64,000 nucleotides of DNA from an uncultured Bacteroidota bacterium (GTDB taxonomy: Bacteria > Bacteroidota > Bacteroidia > Bacteroidales > UBA932), in the NCBI GenBank assembly GCA_937901965.1, contig CALGSW010000015.1, positions 1 through 64,000 on the forward strand. The letters run 5' to 3'. Below the pieces are notes generated by a model. That model did not search any database, was not told the origin of the DNA, and was given only the letters and a program-made list of their open reading frames with translations. The translations under genes and the position numbers were made by a program. Below, piece by piece: positions 7,755 to 15,749 of the stretch. How positions within the stretch are numbered: position 1 is the stretch's first letter; each line of letters begins with the position of its first letter.

Positions 7755-8440
7755 TTTCCCAGAGTGGGATTGCATTCTCATACTTGGGGATAGAGAGGAT
7801 ACCTCTCACCCCATACAGTATGCGAAAGGCTCTCCAGATATTTGATGCTCTGGGTAAGCAACGCAAAAGCGGTTTCGTTATTGACAATGAGAATAGGTTT
7901 CTTTATGAGAACCTGCTCCGTTGGGCACACTCTGATGGGGAGATGCAATGCCTTCACCCCAGAACAAAGCAGATAATCAAGGCAGACACAACAAAAGGGA
8001 TTTTCATAGCAGGAGGAACCGGGACAGGCAAGACCTGGGCACTGGAGCTACTCTCTTCCTATTGTGCCCTTCACAACATAAGAGTCAGGAAGGAAGAGAA
8101 AATCTATATGCTCTCTTTCCCATCCGTGAGAGCCGATAAAATCTGTATGGATTACATGAATCAAGGCTCTTTTGACAGCTTCATCAACTCTCCTATACTC
8201 TGTATTCAGGATATGGGAGATGAGCCTAAAGAGAGCCAATATATGGGCAACAGGGAGGAGGTTATCAAGCGACTTCTCTCCATCAGGGGAGACAGAAGAG
8301 ATAGAATCACCCTAATATCTTCAAACATCCCTCTTAATCACAAGTTGATGACAGACACCTACGGAGACAGGGTAGTCAGCCGATTAGAGGAGATGTGTAA
8401 CTACTTTGAACTTGTAGGTAAAGACAGACGAAGAATGTAA
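7736..8440 (+). CDS. DnaC-like helicase loader ATPase
   Basis: A 234-residue AAA+ protein. Walker A is GGTGTGKT near residues 92-99, Walker B is ILCIQDMGDEP, sensor I is ITLISSNIP, and an arginine-rich VVSRLEEM follows; this is the DnaC/IstB arrangement. It likely loads the replicative helicase at the phage origin. The gene overlaps the DUF4373 initiator upstream. Confidence 0.88.
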   Translation: MELSEIISQSGIAFSYLGIERIPLTPYSMRKALQIFDALGKQRKSGFVIDNENRFLYENLLRWAHSDGEMQCLHPRTKQIIKADTTKGIFIAGGTGTGKTWALELLSSYCALHNIRVRKEEKIYMLSFPSVRADKICMDYMNQGSFDSFINSPILCIQDMGDEPKESQYMGNREEVIKRLLSIRGDRRDRITLISSNIPLNHKLMTDTYGDRVVSRLEEMCNYFELVGKDRRRM

Positions 8441-8458
8441 TACTTAACCAAATATAGT

Positions 8459-8764
8459 ATGAGAACTGAAACACAAAATCAAATGATTGCCCGTTACCTT
8501 GAGAGTGGCAAGACATTAACACAGCTACAAGCACTGGATTTATTCAGGTGCATCAGACTCCCATCAAGGATAAATGACTTGAGAAACAGGGGTTACATCA
8601 TCAAGACAACAATGGTGTACAAAGATGGGGTCAAGTATGGTATCTACTCCCTGATTTCCAAGCCAAAGCAACCAGTCTTTCCTCCAATGAGAGGGGTGTG
8701 CAGAAGAGAGAAAAAAGAGGGGATATGGAGGAGACTATACAACAAATTGTTAATCCGTAAATAG
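8459..8764 (+). CDS. Winged-helix HTH protein
   Basis: A 101-residue protein. The pattern KTLTQLQALDLFRCIRLPSR followed by INDLRNRGYIIKT is a winged helix-turn-helix common in phage and plasmid genomes. The basic C-terminal tail may add DNA contacts. It is probably a replication or transcription accessory protein, 18 bases after the helicase loader. Confidence 0.72.
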   Translation: MRTETQNQMIARYLESGKTLTQLQALDLFRCIRLPSRINDLRNRGYIIKTTMVYKDGVKYGIYSLISKPKQPVFPPMRGVCRREKKEGIWRRLYNKLLIRK

Positions 8765-8788
8765 TGTTTTTATTACAAGCATCTATCA
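8763..8788 (+). promoter_or_regulatory. Conserved phage upstream motif, copy 1
   Basis: A 26-bp element, AGTGTTT-T-TATT-ACAAGCA-TCTATCA, that recurs at 21217-21242 with only three differences and in shorter form at 16861-16878. All copies lie just upstream of operons. Here no good TAnnTTTG element follows, so the motif is more likely a binding site for a phage regulator than a plain promoter. Confidence 0.6.
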
Positions 8789-8817
8789 TAGTATCAATAC
8801 TTTAAGTAATAGGTTTT

Positions 8818-9186
8818 ATGGAAAATATACTAAACGACATAAGCACAGTCACTGAAATAAGCACTGCACAGATAAAAAGTGGGAGTAGAAGGATGGAGGT
8901 TGTAGCGAGTAAGGCATTGTTTTCCAATATATGCCATGAGAGGGGGATTCAGGATAGGGTAATTGCAGATTTCATAGGAGTAACAAGGACATCTGTGATA
9001 CATTACCGAAGGTCAAAGAAATCCGATTTTTATAAATATTACGAGTCACGATACAGAGATTTATTGCAAAAGAGGGAAGGTAGGAATGGTAAAGTTTATT
9101 GTTGTGGGGGAACCTGTTGCCAAAGGCAGGCCACGATTTACTCGGAGGGGAATTGCTTATACTCCAAAAAAGACAAGCGAGTATGA
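8818..9186 (+). CDS. DnaA domain IV-like DNA-binding protein
   Basis: A 122-residue protein. Residues about 15-65 resemble the DnaA C-terminal DNA-binding domain: IKSGSRRMEVVASKALFSN, then DRVIADFIGVTRTSVIHYRR, in place of the usual GRDHTTVIHA box. It lacks the AAA+ domain. It may bind phage origin boxes or act as a repressor (inference). The last 33 residues are Cys-rich and lie in the 101-base overlap with rusA, so the true functional end may be shorter. Confidence 0.7.
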   Translation: MENILNDISTVTEISTAQIKSGSRRMEVVASKALFSNICHERGIQDRVIADFIGVTRTSVIHYRRSKKSDFYKYYESRYRDLLQKREGRNGKVYCCGGTCCQRQATIYSEGNCLYSKKDKRV

Positions 9187-9508
9187 GGAGTTGGTTAGGT
9201 TAAGCTACTTCGCTTCGGGAGCAAGGAGATATGATAATAATACACCACTTAAAATGGAATTAAAGGCATATTTCCCCATCCCGAAGCATACTTCAAAGAT
9301 TCAGGTAGAGAAGATGGAAAAGGGAGAAATCCTTCCTATCAAAAAACCAGACTGCGACAACCTGATGAAGATAGTAGCCGATAGTTTAAATAACATAGCA
9401 TATGGAGATGATAAACAGATAACAGAGATGAAAATCACCAAACGGTATTCAACCACTCCAAGAGTGGAAGTGGAGATATCGGAACATAATCAAAGTGTTA
9501 ATAATTAA
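9086..9508 (+). CDS. rusA: RusA-family Holliday junction resolvase
   Basis: A 140-residue endonuclease that cuts four-way junctions. The N-terminal MVKFIVVGEPVAKGRPRFTR and the metal-binding motif KKPDCDNLMKIVADSL, followed by YGDDKQI, are diagnostic. It resolves recombination intermediates before packaging. Family members begin at this Met, so the 101-base overlap with the upstream gene appears genuine. Confidence 0.93.
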   Translation: MVKFIVVGEPVAKGRPRFTRRGIAYTPKKTSEYEELVRLSYFASGARRYDNNTPLKMELKAYFPIPKHTSKIQVEKMEKGEILPIKKPDCDNLMKIVADSLNNIAYGDDKQITEMKITKRYSTTPRVEVEISEHNQSVNN

Positions 9509-9511
9509 GTG

Positions 9512-9542
9512 TTTGAAATACAATCACAATTTAGTAAATTTG
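9512..9542 (+). promoter_or_regulatory. Bacteroidetes-type promoter for ParB/glycosyltransferase module
   Basis: A full match to the Bacteroidetes primary sigma consensus: TTTG (9512-9515), 19-base spacer, TAAATTTG (9535-9542). The expected start site lies some 7-10 bases downstream, giving a very short leader before the ATG at 9558. Confidence 0.75.
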
Positions 9543-9557
9543 TAAAAGAGAGCATCA

Positions 9558-10196
9558 ATGAGAAAGGAAGTGGAGATGGTTTACAGGAGGATTGATGAAC
9601 TGATAGAACCAGAGTATAATCCAAGAAAAATAACAGCCAAGCAGAGGGAGGATATCAAACGCTCCCTGACCAAGTTTGGCTTCGTACAGCCACTGGTGGT
9701 GAACACGCACCCAGACAGGTTAAACATCATCGTAGGTGGCAACCAGAGAAAGAAGATAGCAGAGAGCATGGGGTTTGAGGAAGCACCCTGCATTGAGGTC
9801 TGTCTGGATCTTGAACAGGAGAAGGAACTTAACCTTCGCTTAAACAAGAATCAGGCAGAGTTTGATATGGAGCTTCTACATGAATACTTTGACAGGTCAT
9901 TCCTGTTTGATGTGGGTTTCACAGAGAAGGAAGTAGGTAAGCTCCAGTCGGAGTTTGATGAGAAATTCAACTCAATTACCAATGACAATGCAGAGATGCC
10001 AATAGTACCACAATTCAATGAGAAGTACGACTCTGTGATAATCTTCTGCAACAACGAACTGGACTTCAACTGGATTAGAAATGTACTCAGGCTTGAGAAG
10101 AGCAAAGACTACAAGAACTCAAGGGTAGGTGAGGCTCGTGTGCTCACTGTTCAGCAGTTTCAAAAGATATGGGAGGAGGCCACAGGCAATGAGTAA
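9558..10196 (+). CDS. ParB/Srx-fold nuclease-like protein
   Basis: A 212-residue protein with an N-terminal ParB/sulfiredoxin-like domain: IEPEYNPRKITAKQRED, then GFVQPLVVNTH and the GGNQRKK box. Such phage ParB-domain proteins can be nucleases or CTP/ATP-binding proteins and often sit beside DNA-modifying enzymes. The C-terminal half is unassigned. It overlaps the first glycosyltransferase-like gene by 8 bases and has its own promoter. Confidence 0.82.
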   Translation: MRKEVEMVYRRIDELIEPEYNPRKITAKQREDIKRSLTKFGFVQPLVVNTHPDRLNIIVGGNQRKKIAESMGFEEAPCIEVCLDLEQEKELNLRLNKNQAEFDMELLHEYFDRSFLFDVGFTEKEVGKLQSEFDEKFNSITNDNAEMPIVPQFNEKYDSVIIFCNNELDFNWIRNVLRLEKSKDYKNSRVGEARVLTVQQFQKIWEEATGNE

Positions 10197-10935
10197 GAAG
10201 ATGACTGTCGTTTGTCCCTCAAAGGGCAGGGCAAACAATGTGAGAACACTGGCCTACTTCCCTGACTTGAAACTTATAGTACCAGAGAGTGAAGCTGATG
10301 ACTACTCGGCAAACTACCCATCGGTGGAGGTGATAGGCACTCCCAAGAGTGTGAGAGGGATAACACCTACCAGACAATGGATTCTTGACAACTTCGGTGA
10401 GGTCTTTATGATTGATGATGATGTTGTCAGTGTGAGGAGAAACTTTGCCTTTGGTGACCAAGAGGCGTATGTGGATGACCCAGTAACCATCAGGGAGATA
10501 CTCGAGACAACAGCACACATAGCAAGGGAGATAGGAGCAAAGGTTTTCTCTTTCTCCAAGATTAGAAACCCTCTTGAATACAACTCCTTCAACCCACTGG
10601 AACACACAGGATATATGAACGCCTCTTTTTGTGGCTTCTTGGAGGGGCACGGACTGGAGTATGACCTATCAATGTCTGAAGGAGAAGACCATTACATCTC
10701 CTGCCTGACTATCTACAAGCACAGGTACTGCCTCATTGACAACAGGTACTCCTTCATCACTGATGGCAACTTCACAGCCATAGGAGGATGCAACGACTAC
10801 CGGACAAGGGAGAGTATGATGAAGAACACCCTCTACCTGAGAAAGAAGTTTGGGGAGGTGATACACACCAAGACAAGCACATCACTGAAGAGCAAAGTAA
10901 ACATGGGAGAACGCTCCCTAAAATTCCCTTATTGA
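10189..10935 (+). CDS. TAGT-like glycosyltransferase 1
   Basis: A 248-residue protein from ATG 10189 (an upstream in-frame ATG at 10129 would overlap parB more deeply). The pattern TVVCPSKGRANNVRTL, RGITPTRQWILDNFGE and FMIDDDVVSVRRN fits the TET/JBP-associated glycosyltransferase group, a GT-A fold family described in phages as modifying bases in DNA. The triple Asp would bind the metal and nucleotide sugar. The acceptor is unknown: no hydroxymethyl-base synthesis gene is seen. Glycosylation of another phage component is possible. Confidence 0.68.
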   Translation: MSKKMTVVCPSKGRANNVRTLAYFPDLKLIVPESEADDYSANYPSVEVIGTPKSVRGITPTRQWILDNFGEVFMIDDDVVSVRRNFAFGDQEAYVDDPVTIREILETTAHIAREIGAKVFSFSKIRNPLEYNSFNPLEHTGYMNASFCGFLEGHGLEYDLSMSEGEDHYISCLTIYKHRYCLIDNRYSFITDGNFTAIGGCNDYRTRESMMKNTLYLRKKFGEVIHTKTSTSLKSKVNMGERSLKFPY

Positions 10936-10936
10936 A

Positions 10937-11710
10937 ATGAAAGTTTTAATCAGCATACCATCAAAGGCAAGACCATATGACCTGCAAAAGACAATCCTGA
11001 AATGGCTTCCACAGGTAAAAACAGACTGGAAAGTGTTTGTAGAGCCACAGGACTACAAGCACTATAAACTCACTATCCCCAATGAGAACCTTGTCAACAT
11101 AGGACAGGATAATATGGGGATAGGTTATGTTATGCATTTCATTGGCAGGTACGCCATTGAGAATGGATACGATTTGGTTTGCAGAGTTGATGACGACTGT
11201 TCAGGCTTTATCTCTAAACACTTTGGGGATGGCAAATCTGGTCAGTCAGCAGAAATCATTGACAAGGCTCTGAATGATATCCTCCCTGACTTCAGGAATG
11301 ATAAACATCTCGGAGCGGTTCGTTTCCTTGACCCCAAGAATCACCTTTGGGAATCCATAGGCAAGAAACGCAAATACACCCATAGGAACTGTGAGCTTTT
11401 TCACGGATGGATTATTCGCCCAGAAATACTCCTTTTCATCAACGATAATGTCAAACATAACGATGATGTCGCTTTGTATCTCTATTCGCTTAAAAATGGC
11501 TATTACACGCTTCTTTATGGCAGGATTGGAGTGCAATTCAAAGATGGAACCAACAAAGGAGGATTTCAGGTACTGGATAGGACTGCCCTGACAAAGCAGA
11601 CACTGGAGTACCTGCGAAAAGACTTCCCAAAGCTTACAACCAAACCCATTGACCGATGGTATAAAATTGACTTGGATATCAGTGCATATGCTTGTAAATC
11701 AGCATTGTAA
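10937..11710 (+). CDS. TAGT-like glycosyltransferase 2
   Basis: A 257-residue protein starting one base after the stop of the first transferase. It has the same layout: VLISIPSKARPYDLQKTI at the N-terminus, LVCRVDDDCSGF as the DXD-type motif, and a C-terminal region with HNDDVALYLYSLKNGYY. The two are divergent paralogues, so a two-step or two-substrate modification is possible. Assignment to the TAGT group is by pattern and context. Confidence 0.62.
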   Translation: MKVLISIPSKARPYDLQKTILKWLPQVKTDWKVFVEPQDYKHYKLTIPNENLVNIGQDNMGIGYVMHFIGRYAIENGYDLVCRVDDDCSGFISKHFGDGKSGQSAEIIDKALNDILPDFRNDKHLGAVRFLDPKNHLWESIGKKRKYTHRNCELFHGWIIRPEILLFINDNVKHNDDVALYLYSLKNGYYTLLYGRIGVQFKDGTNKGGFQVLDRTALTKQTLEYLRKDFPKLTTKPIDRWYKIDLDISAYACKSAL

Positions 11711-11734
11711 TCTCAATTTAATTTTGTATATTTG
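11704..11734 (+). promoter_or_regulatory. Promoter before packaging genes
   Basis: ATTG (11704-11707), 19 bases, TATATTTG (11727-11734): a perfect -7 element and three of four bases in the -33 box. It would drive the MgsA-C-like gene and the terminase genes behind it. Confidence 0.6.
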
Positions 11735-11757
11735 GTTGTAAATCAGTTAATTAAATT

Positions 11758-12420
11758 ATGGCAGAGAAGGATTTTCAATTATTAACCAAAAAAGGTTACG
11801 ACTTCTTTGAGGTCAGTTCAGCATTTCAAAAAGCAGTAAGAAGGAACAGGGAGGAGGAGGCTTGTTATTGGGCTACCGAACTCTACAACTCAGGATATGA
11901 CAAGTACATTTGGAAAAGGATCTTGATTATCACCAGTGAGGATGTCGGCATAGCAGAGCCACATCTTCCTGCCACGATAAAAGCTTTGCACGAATCATAC
12001 TTTTGGCTCAAGCAGGAGAAGACAGGAGACCAGATTAGGCTACAACTCTTCCACGCCATAGTGCTTCTGTGCAGGGCAAAGAAATCAAGGCTGATAGACT
12101 GGACAAAGAACTACTTCCATCACAAGCACGAGACACATAACCTTGAGATACCTGACTATGCTTTGGATGTTCACACACGCAGGGGCAAGATGAAAGGCAG
12201 AAGTATTCAATACTTCCACGATGAGAGTAGCAAGGTAGAGCCTTTCTGCCCTGTGGAGATGGAACTGGAGAGAAAGGAGTGGCACGAGAAATTCTTCCAA
12301 CTGACAGAAGAAGAGAGAGAGGCAAAGAAAACCTGCAAGACCATAAATGGCTTCGTCAAACAACCTTCAAACCAAAGGAGCATTGACAAGCCAGACGATG
12401 GAGTGCAAAGATTGTTCTGA
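11758..12420 (+). CDS. Stand-alone MgsA/RarA C-terminal domain protein
   Basis: A 220-residue protein. KGYDFFEVSSAFQKAVRRNR, EEEACYWATELYNSG and RILIITSEDVGIAEP match the helical C-terminal (tetramerisation) domain of the replication-associated ATPase MgsA/RarA, but there is no AAA+ domain in front. It may interact with host RarA, SSB or the clamp loader (inference). It begins a transcription unit with its own promoter and is followed by terminase. Confidence 0.75.
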   Translation: MAEKDFQLLTKKGYDFFEVSSAFQKAVRRNREEEACYWATELYNSGYDKYIWKRILIITSEDVGIAEPHLPATIKALHESYFWLKQEKTGDQIRLQLFHAIVLLCRAKKSRLIDWTKNYFHHKHETHNLEIPDYALDVHTRRGKMKGRSIQYFHDESSKVEPFCPVEMELERKEWHEKFFQLTEEEREAKKTCKTINGFVKQPSNQRSIDKPDDGVQRLF

Positions 12421-12426
12421 CAAAAT

Positions 12427-12819
12427 ATGACACAAGAAAAAGGGAGAGGGTCTTCTCATCAGAGGAGACCCATAGTGGCGAAGAGAAAGAAGGCATTTAT
12501 TGACGCATATGATAAAACACTATGCAATGTATCATCAGCCTGTAAAGTGGTGAAGATTTCCCGAAACACATTCTACCACTGGTGTAAGACAGATGAGAGC
12601 TTCAAGGAGAGGATAGATGAACTGAATGAGGAGGCTGTTGACTTTGCAGAGTCAATGCTCAAGAAAAACATCAGAGAGCAGAAGGAGGCTTCAATATTCT
12701 TTTTCCTAAAGACAAAAGGGAAGCATCGTGGTTACATTGAAACAGTACAGGCAGATGTAACAGTCAATCCATTTATTGAGTTGATGAAAGCAGCTACTGA
12801 AGAGGATGAGAGTCAATGA
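12427..12819 (+). CDS. Terminase small subunit
   Basis: A 130-residue protein with an N-terminal HTH (KRKKAFIDAYDKTLCNVSSA, then VVKISRNTFYHWCKTDESFK) and a helical oligomerisation region. It fits phBC6A51-type small terminase subunits that recognise the phage packaging site. It directly precedes and overlaps the large subunit by 14 bases. Confidence 0.82.
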   Translation: MTQEKGRGSSHQRRPIVAKRKKAFIDAYDKTLCNVSSACKVVKISRNTFYHWCKTDESFKERIDELNEEAVDFAESMLKKNIREQKEASIFFFLKTKGKHRGYIETVQADVTVNPFIELMKAATEEDESQ

Positions 12820-14323
12820 AAAACACATATCACTATATAAATCTTGGCAAGCAGACTGGAACAGGTTTGTGAGGGATGTATTGAAGGCAAGGCTTGACAA
12901 GGAGCAACAGGATATAATCACATCAGTCCAACACAACCCAAGAACAGCGGTGGCCAGTGGCACATCAAGGGGCAAGGACTTCGTAGCGGCCTGTTCAGCC
13001 CTCTGCTTCCTATACCTGACACCCAAATTCAACAAGAAGGAAGAGCTTGTCTGCAACACCAAGATAGCACTTACAGCACCCACTGGAAGGCAGGTATCCA
13101 ACATCATGACACCTGAAATACGAAGGCTTTACAGAAATGCCAAAGTATTGCCAGGGCGGTTGGTGGCAGACGACATAAGAACAGACTATGAAGAGTGGTT
13201 TCTCACAGGCTTCAAGGCAAGTGATGATGCTACGGAGGCTTGGTCGGGCTTTCACGCCGTAAACACGATGTTCGTCATAACGGAGGCCACAGGTATATCG
13301 GATAACACTTTCAACGCCATAGAGGGTAACCTGCAAGGCAACTCAAGGCTACTGATAGTGTTCAATCCCAACATAACCACAGGTTATGCAGCAAGAGCAA
13401 TGAAGTCTGACCGATTTGCAAGGTTCAGGCTCAACTCCCTCAATGCAGAGAATGTAGTTTCAAAGAAGGTGACAATACCCGGGCAAGTGGACTATGAATG
13501 GGTGAAGGACAAAGTGGATAACTGGGCTACACCCATAAGCGAAGATGACTATGATGAAGGAGAGGGAGATTTCCACTGGGAGGGACTCCTTTACAGGCCG
13601 AGAGACCTGTTCAGGGTAAAAGTGCTTGGAATGTTTCCCAAAGTGGATGAAGATGTACTCATCCCCTATGAGTGGATTGAACTGGCTAACAAGAGATGGG
13701 CTTACTTCAAGGAGCAGGGATTCACCATCACTGCACCTGCGACAATAGGTGTGGATGTGGCAGGTATGGGTAGAGATGCCAGTGTCCTGTGCTATCGTTA
13801 TGACAACTTCGTGGAGAGGTTTGATTCCCATCAGTCAGGAGGGAAGGCTGACCATATGCACATAGCAGGTATGCTTGTCAACCCACTGAACAAGAGGAGG
13901 GCAACAGCCTACATAGACACCATAGGAGAGGGAGCAGGGGTATTCTCAAGGCTTCAGGAGTTGGGCTATCTCAATGCCTTCTCTTGCAAATATTCGGAGG
14001 GAGCACATGGCCTGAATGACCACACTGGAGTTTACACCTTCGCCAATATGAGAGCATATCTCTATTGGGCAGTGAGAGACTGGCTCAACCCAAAGAATGG
14101 CCACAACGCCTGTCTTCCTCCCTGTGATAAACTGACAGAGGAAGCAACCGAGATCAAGTGGAAGTTCCAAAGCAACGGAAGTATAATCATAGAGGCAAAA
14201 GAGGAGATAAAGAAACGACTAAAGAGGTCTACAGACTACTTTGACAGCCTGGCAAACACCTTCTACCCTCATGGAGTGGAAGGGATAATTGATGAGAGAA
14301 AGATATTGAGTGATTTTAGATAA
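12806..14323 (+). CDS. Terminase large subunit
   Basis: A 505-residue packaging motor. The ATPase part has a Walker A variant, VASGTSRGKD (about residues 50-59), and Walker B MFVITEATG (about 154-162). The C-terminal RNase H-like nuclease is marked by IGVDVAGMGRDASVL. It pumps DNA into the prohead and cuts the concatemer. The Ser-Arg within the P-loop differs from the usual G-x-x-x-x-GKT and is seen in other phage terminases of this type. Confidence 0.9.
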   Translation: MRVNEKHISLYKSWQADWNRFVRDVLKARLDKEQQDIITSVQHNPRTAVASGTSRGKDFVAACSALCFLYLTPKFNKKEELVCNTKIALTAPTGRQVSNIMTPEIRRLYRNAKVLPGRLVADDIRTDYEEWFLTGFKASDDATEAWSGFHAVNTMFVITEATGISDNTFNAIEGNLQGNSRLLIVFNPNITTGYAARAMKSDRFARFRLNSLNAENVVSKKVTIPGQVDYEWVKDKVDNWATPISEDDYDEGEGDFHWEGLLYRPRDLFRVKVLGMFPKVDEDVLIPYEWIELANKRWAYFKEQGFTITAPATIGVDVAGMGRDASVLCYRYDNFVERFDSHQSGGKADHMHIAGMLVNPLNKRRATAYIDTIGEGAGVFSRLQELGYLNAFSCKYSEGAHGLNDHTGVYTFANMRAYLYWAVRDWLNPKNGHNACLPPCDKLTEEATEIKWKFQSNGSIIIEAKEEIKKRLKRSTDYFDSLANTFYPHGVEGIIDERKILSDFR

Positions 14324-14333
14324 CAGATAGATT

Positions 14334-15749
14334 ATGAGAGTGGAAGAGATTGTGAGAGAGGGCAAAAATGTGGAAGAGATAATCACTAGCCTGAAGAAGA
14401 AGTCAGTTAATGTACCCAAGTGGGGTGCTCTGGTCAAGGAATACGACACAGCACAACACGCCATAGTGGAAGACAAGAGGTTAAGGCCAGACAAGGTACT
14501 GGAGAATGGCACAATAGAACCTGTGGCAAGGGTAACATACGGAATGCAGAAGATAGCATCAAGGAGGATGACACAGATGTCCTTCTCTATACCAGTGAAG
14601 AGAGTCTATTCAACAGACAACAACCCAGAGAAGGAGGAACAGGCAAAAGCCATAGAGGCGATATACAAGATGGCAAGGATAGACAGCGAGAACATAAAAC
14701 GGATGCACGCCTACTTTGCCTCTTGTGAGATAGCAACGATATGGTATGTAGTCAAGTCAAAGCACAACGCTTACGGATTCCCTTGTGACTACAAACTCAG
14801 ATGCAGGTCTTACTCTCCTATGGATGAGAAATTCTCACGCATAGAACAGGCAGAGCTCTACCCACTGTTTGACAAGCACAGGGATATGGTGGCAATGAGC
14901 CTTGCCTATTCACACGATGTGGATGGAGAGAAAATCAACTACTTTGAAACATACACAGACACTCATCACTATCTCTGGAAGGAGGTAGATGGTAAGTGGG
15001 ATATAATCATTGATGGTGAGCCAATAATCATCCTGAAACACCCTCTTATCTACCTATGGAGGACACAGCCTATATGGGAGAACTCCACTAACAACACGCA
15101 GGAGATAGAACTAACCCTATCAAGAGAGAGCGATATCATCAGGAAAAACTCTGCACCGGTACTGGCCATAAAAGGCAAACTTATGGGTAACCTCCCATCG
15201 GGAGACAAGGCAAGGGAGGTGTATCAGCTTGAAGGAGATGGCAACATTGAATATGTCACTTGGCAACAGCAGATAGAGGCAATGAAGTATTACATCTCCA
15301 CCCTGAAACAGAATATGGAGGAGGAACTTCAACTCCCTAACCTCTCTATGGAGAATGTCAAGTCTTTGGGTGTTATCAGTGGTGAAGCAAGGAAGACCCT
15401 TCTCACCGATGCTCACCTGAAGGTAGGAGATGAGAGTGGGGACATCATTGAATTCCTTGACAGAGAATGTAATGTAATCAAGGCTTTTCTTGGTCAGATG
15501 AACACCAAGTGGAAGGATAGCATCAACAGCCTGGATGTGGAGCATATCATCACCCCTTTTGTTCAGAATGATGAGTCGGCAGAGATAGACAAGATTATCA
15601 AGGCCACTGGAGGTAAGCAGATTGCTTCACAGCTTGAAGGCATCAAGAGGCTTGGATGGACTACTGACTTCAAATCGGAGGCAGACAGGATACAGAAGGA
15701 GGAAGAGAGAGAACGGAGTTTTTCAGTGTTTGAGCCTACCACAGTATGA
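14334..15749 (+). CDS. Portal protein
   Basis: A 471-residue protein of SPP1 gp6-like type. It follows terminase and precedes a MuF-like protein, the standard position. MQKIASRRMTQMSFSIPVKR near residue 80 and the region around SRESDIIRKNSAPVLAIKG resemble portal cores; EEELQLPNLSMENVKSLGVI matches the late conserved block. It forms the dodecameric ring for DNA entry. It overlaps the next gene in an ATGA-type junction. Confidence 0.83.
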   Translation: MRVEEIVREGKNVEEIITSLKKKSVNVPKWGALVKEYDTAQHAIVEDKRLRPDKVLENGTIEPVARVTYGMQKIASRRMTQMSFSIPVKRVYSTDNNPEKEEQAKAIEAIYKMARIDSENIKRMHAYFASCEIATIWYVVKSKHNAYGFPCDYKLRCRSYSPMDEKFSRIEQAELYPLFDKHRDMVAMSLAYSHDVDGEKINYFETYTDTHHYLWKEVDGKWDIIIDGEPIIILKHPLIYLWRTQPIWENSTNNTQEIELTLSRESDIIRKNSAPVLAIKGKLMGNLPSGDKAREVYQLEGDGNIEYVTWQQQIEAMKYYISTLKQNMEEELQLPNLSMENVKSLGVISGEARKTLLTDAHLKVGDESGDIIEFLDRECNVIKAFLGQMNTKWKDSINSLDVEHIITPFVQNDESAEIDKIIKATGGKQIASQLEGIKRLGWTTDFKSEADRIQKEEERERSFSVFEPTTV

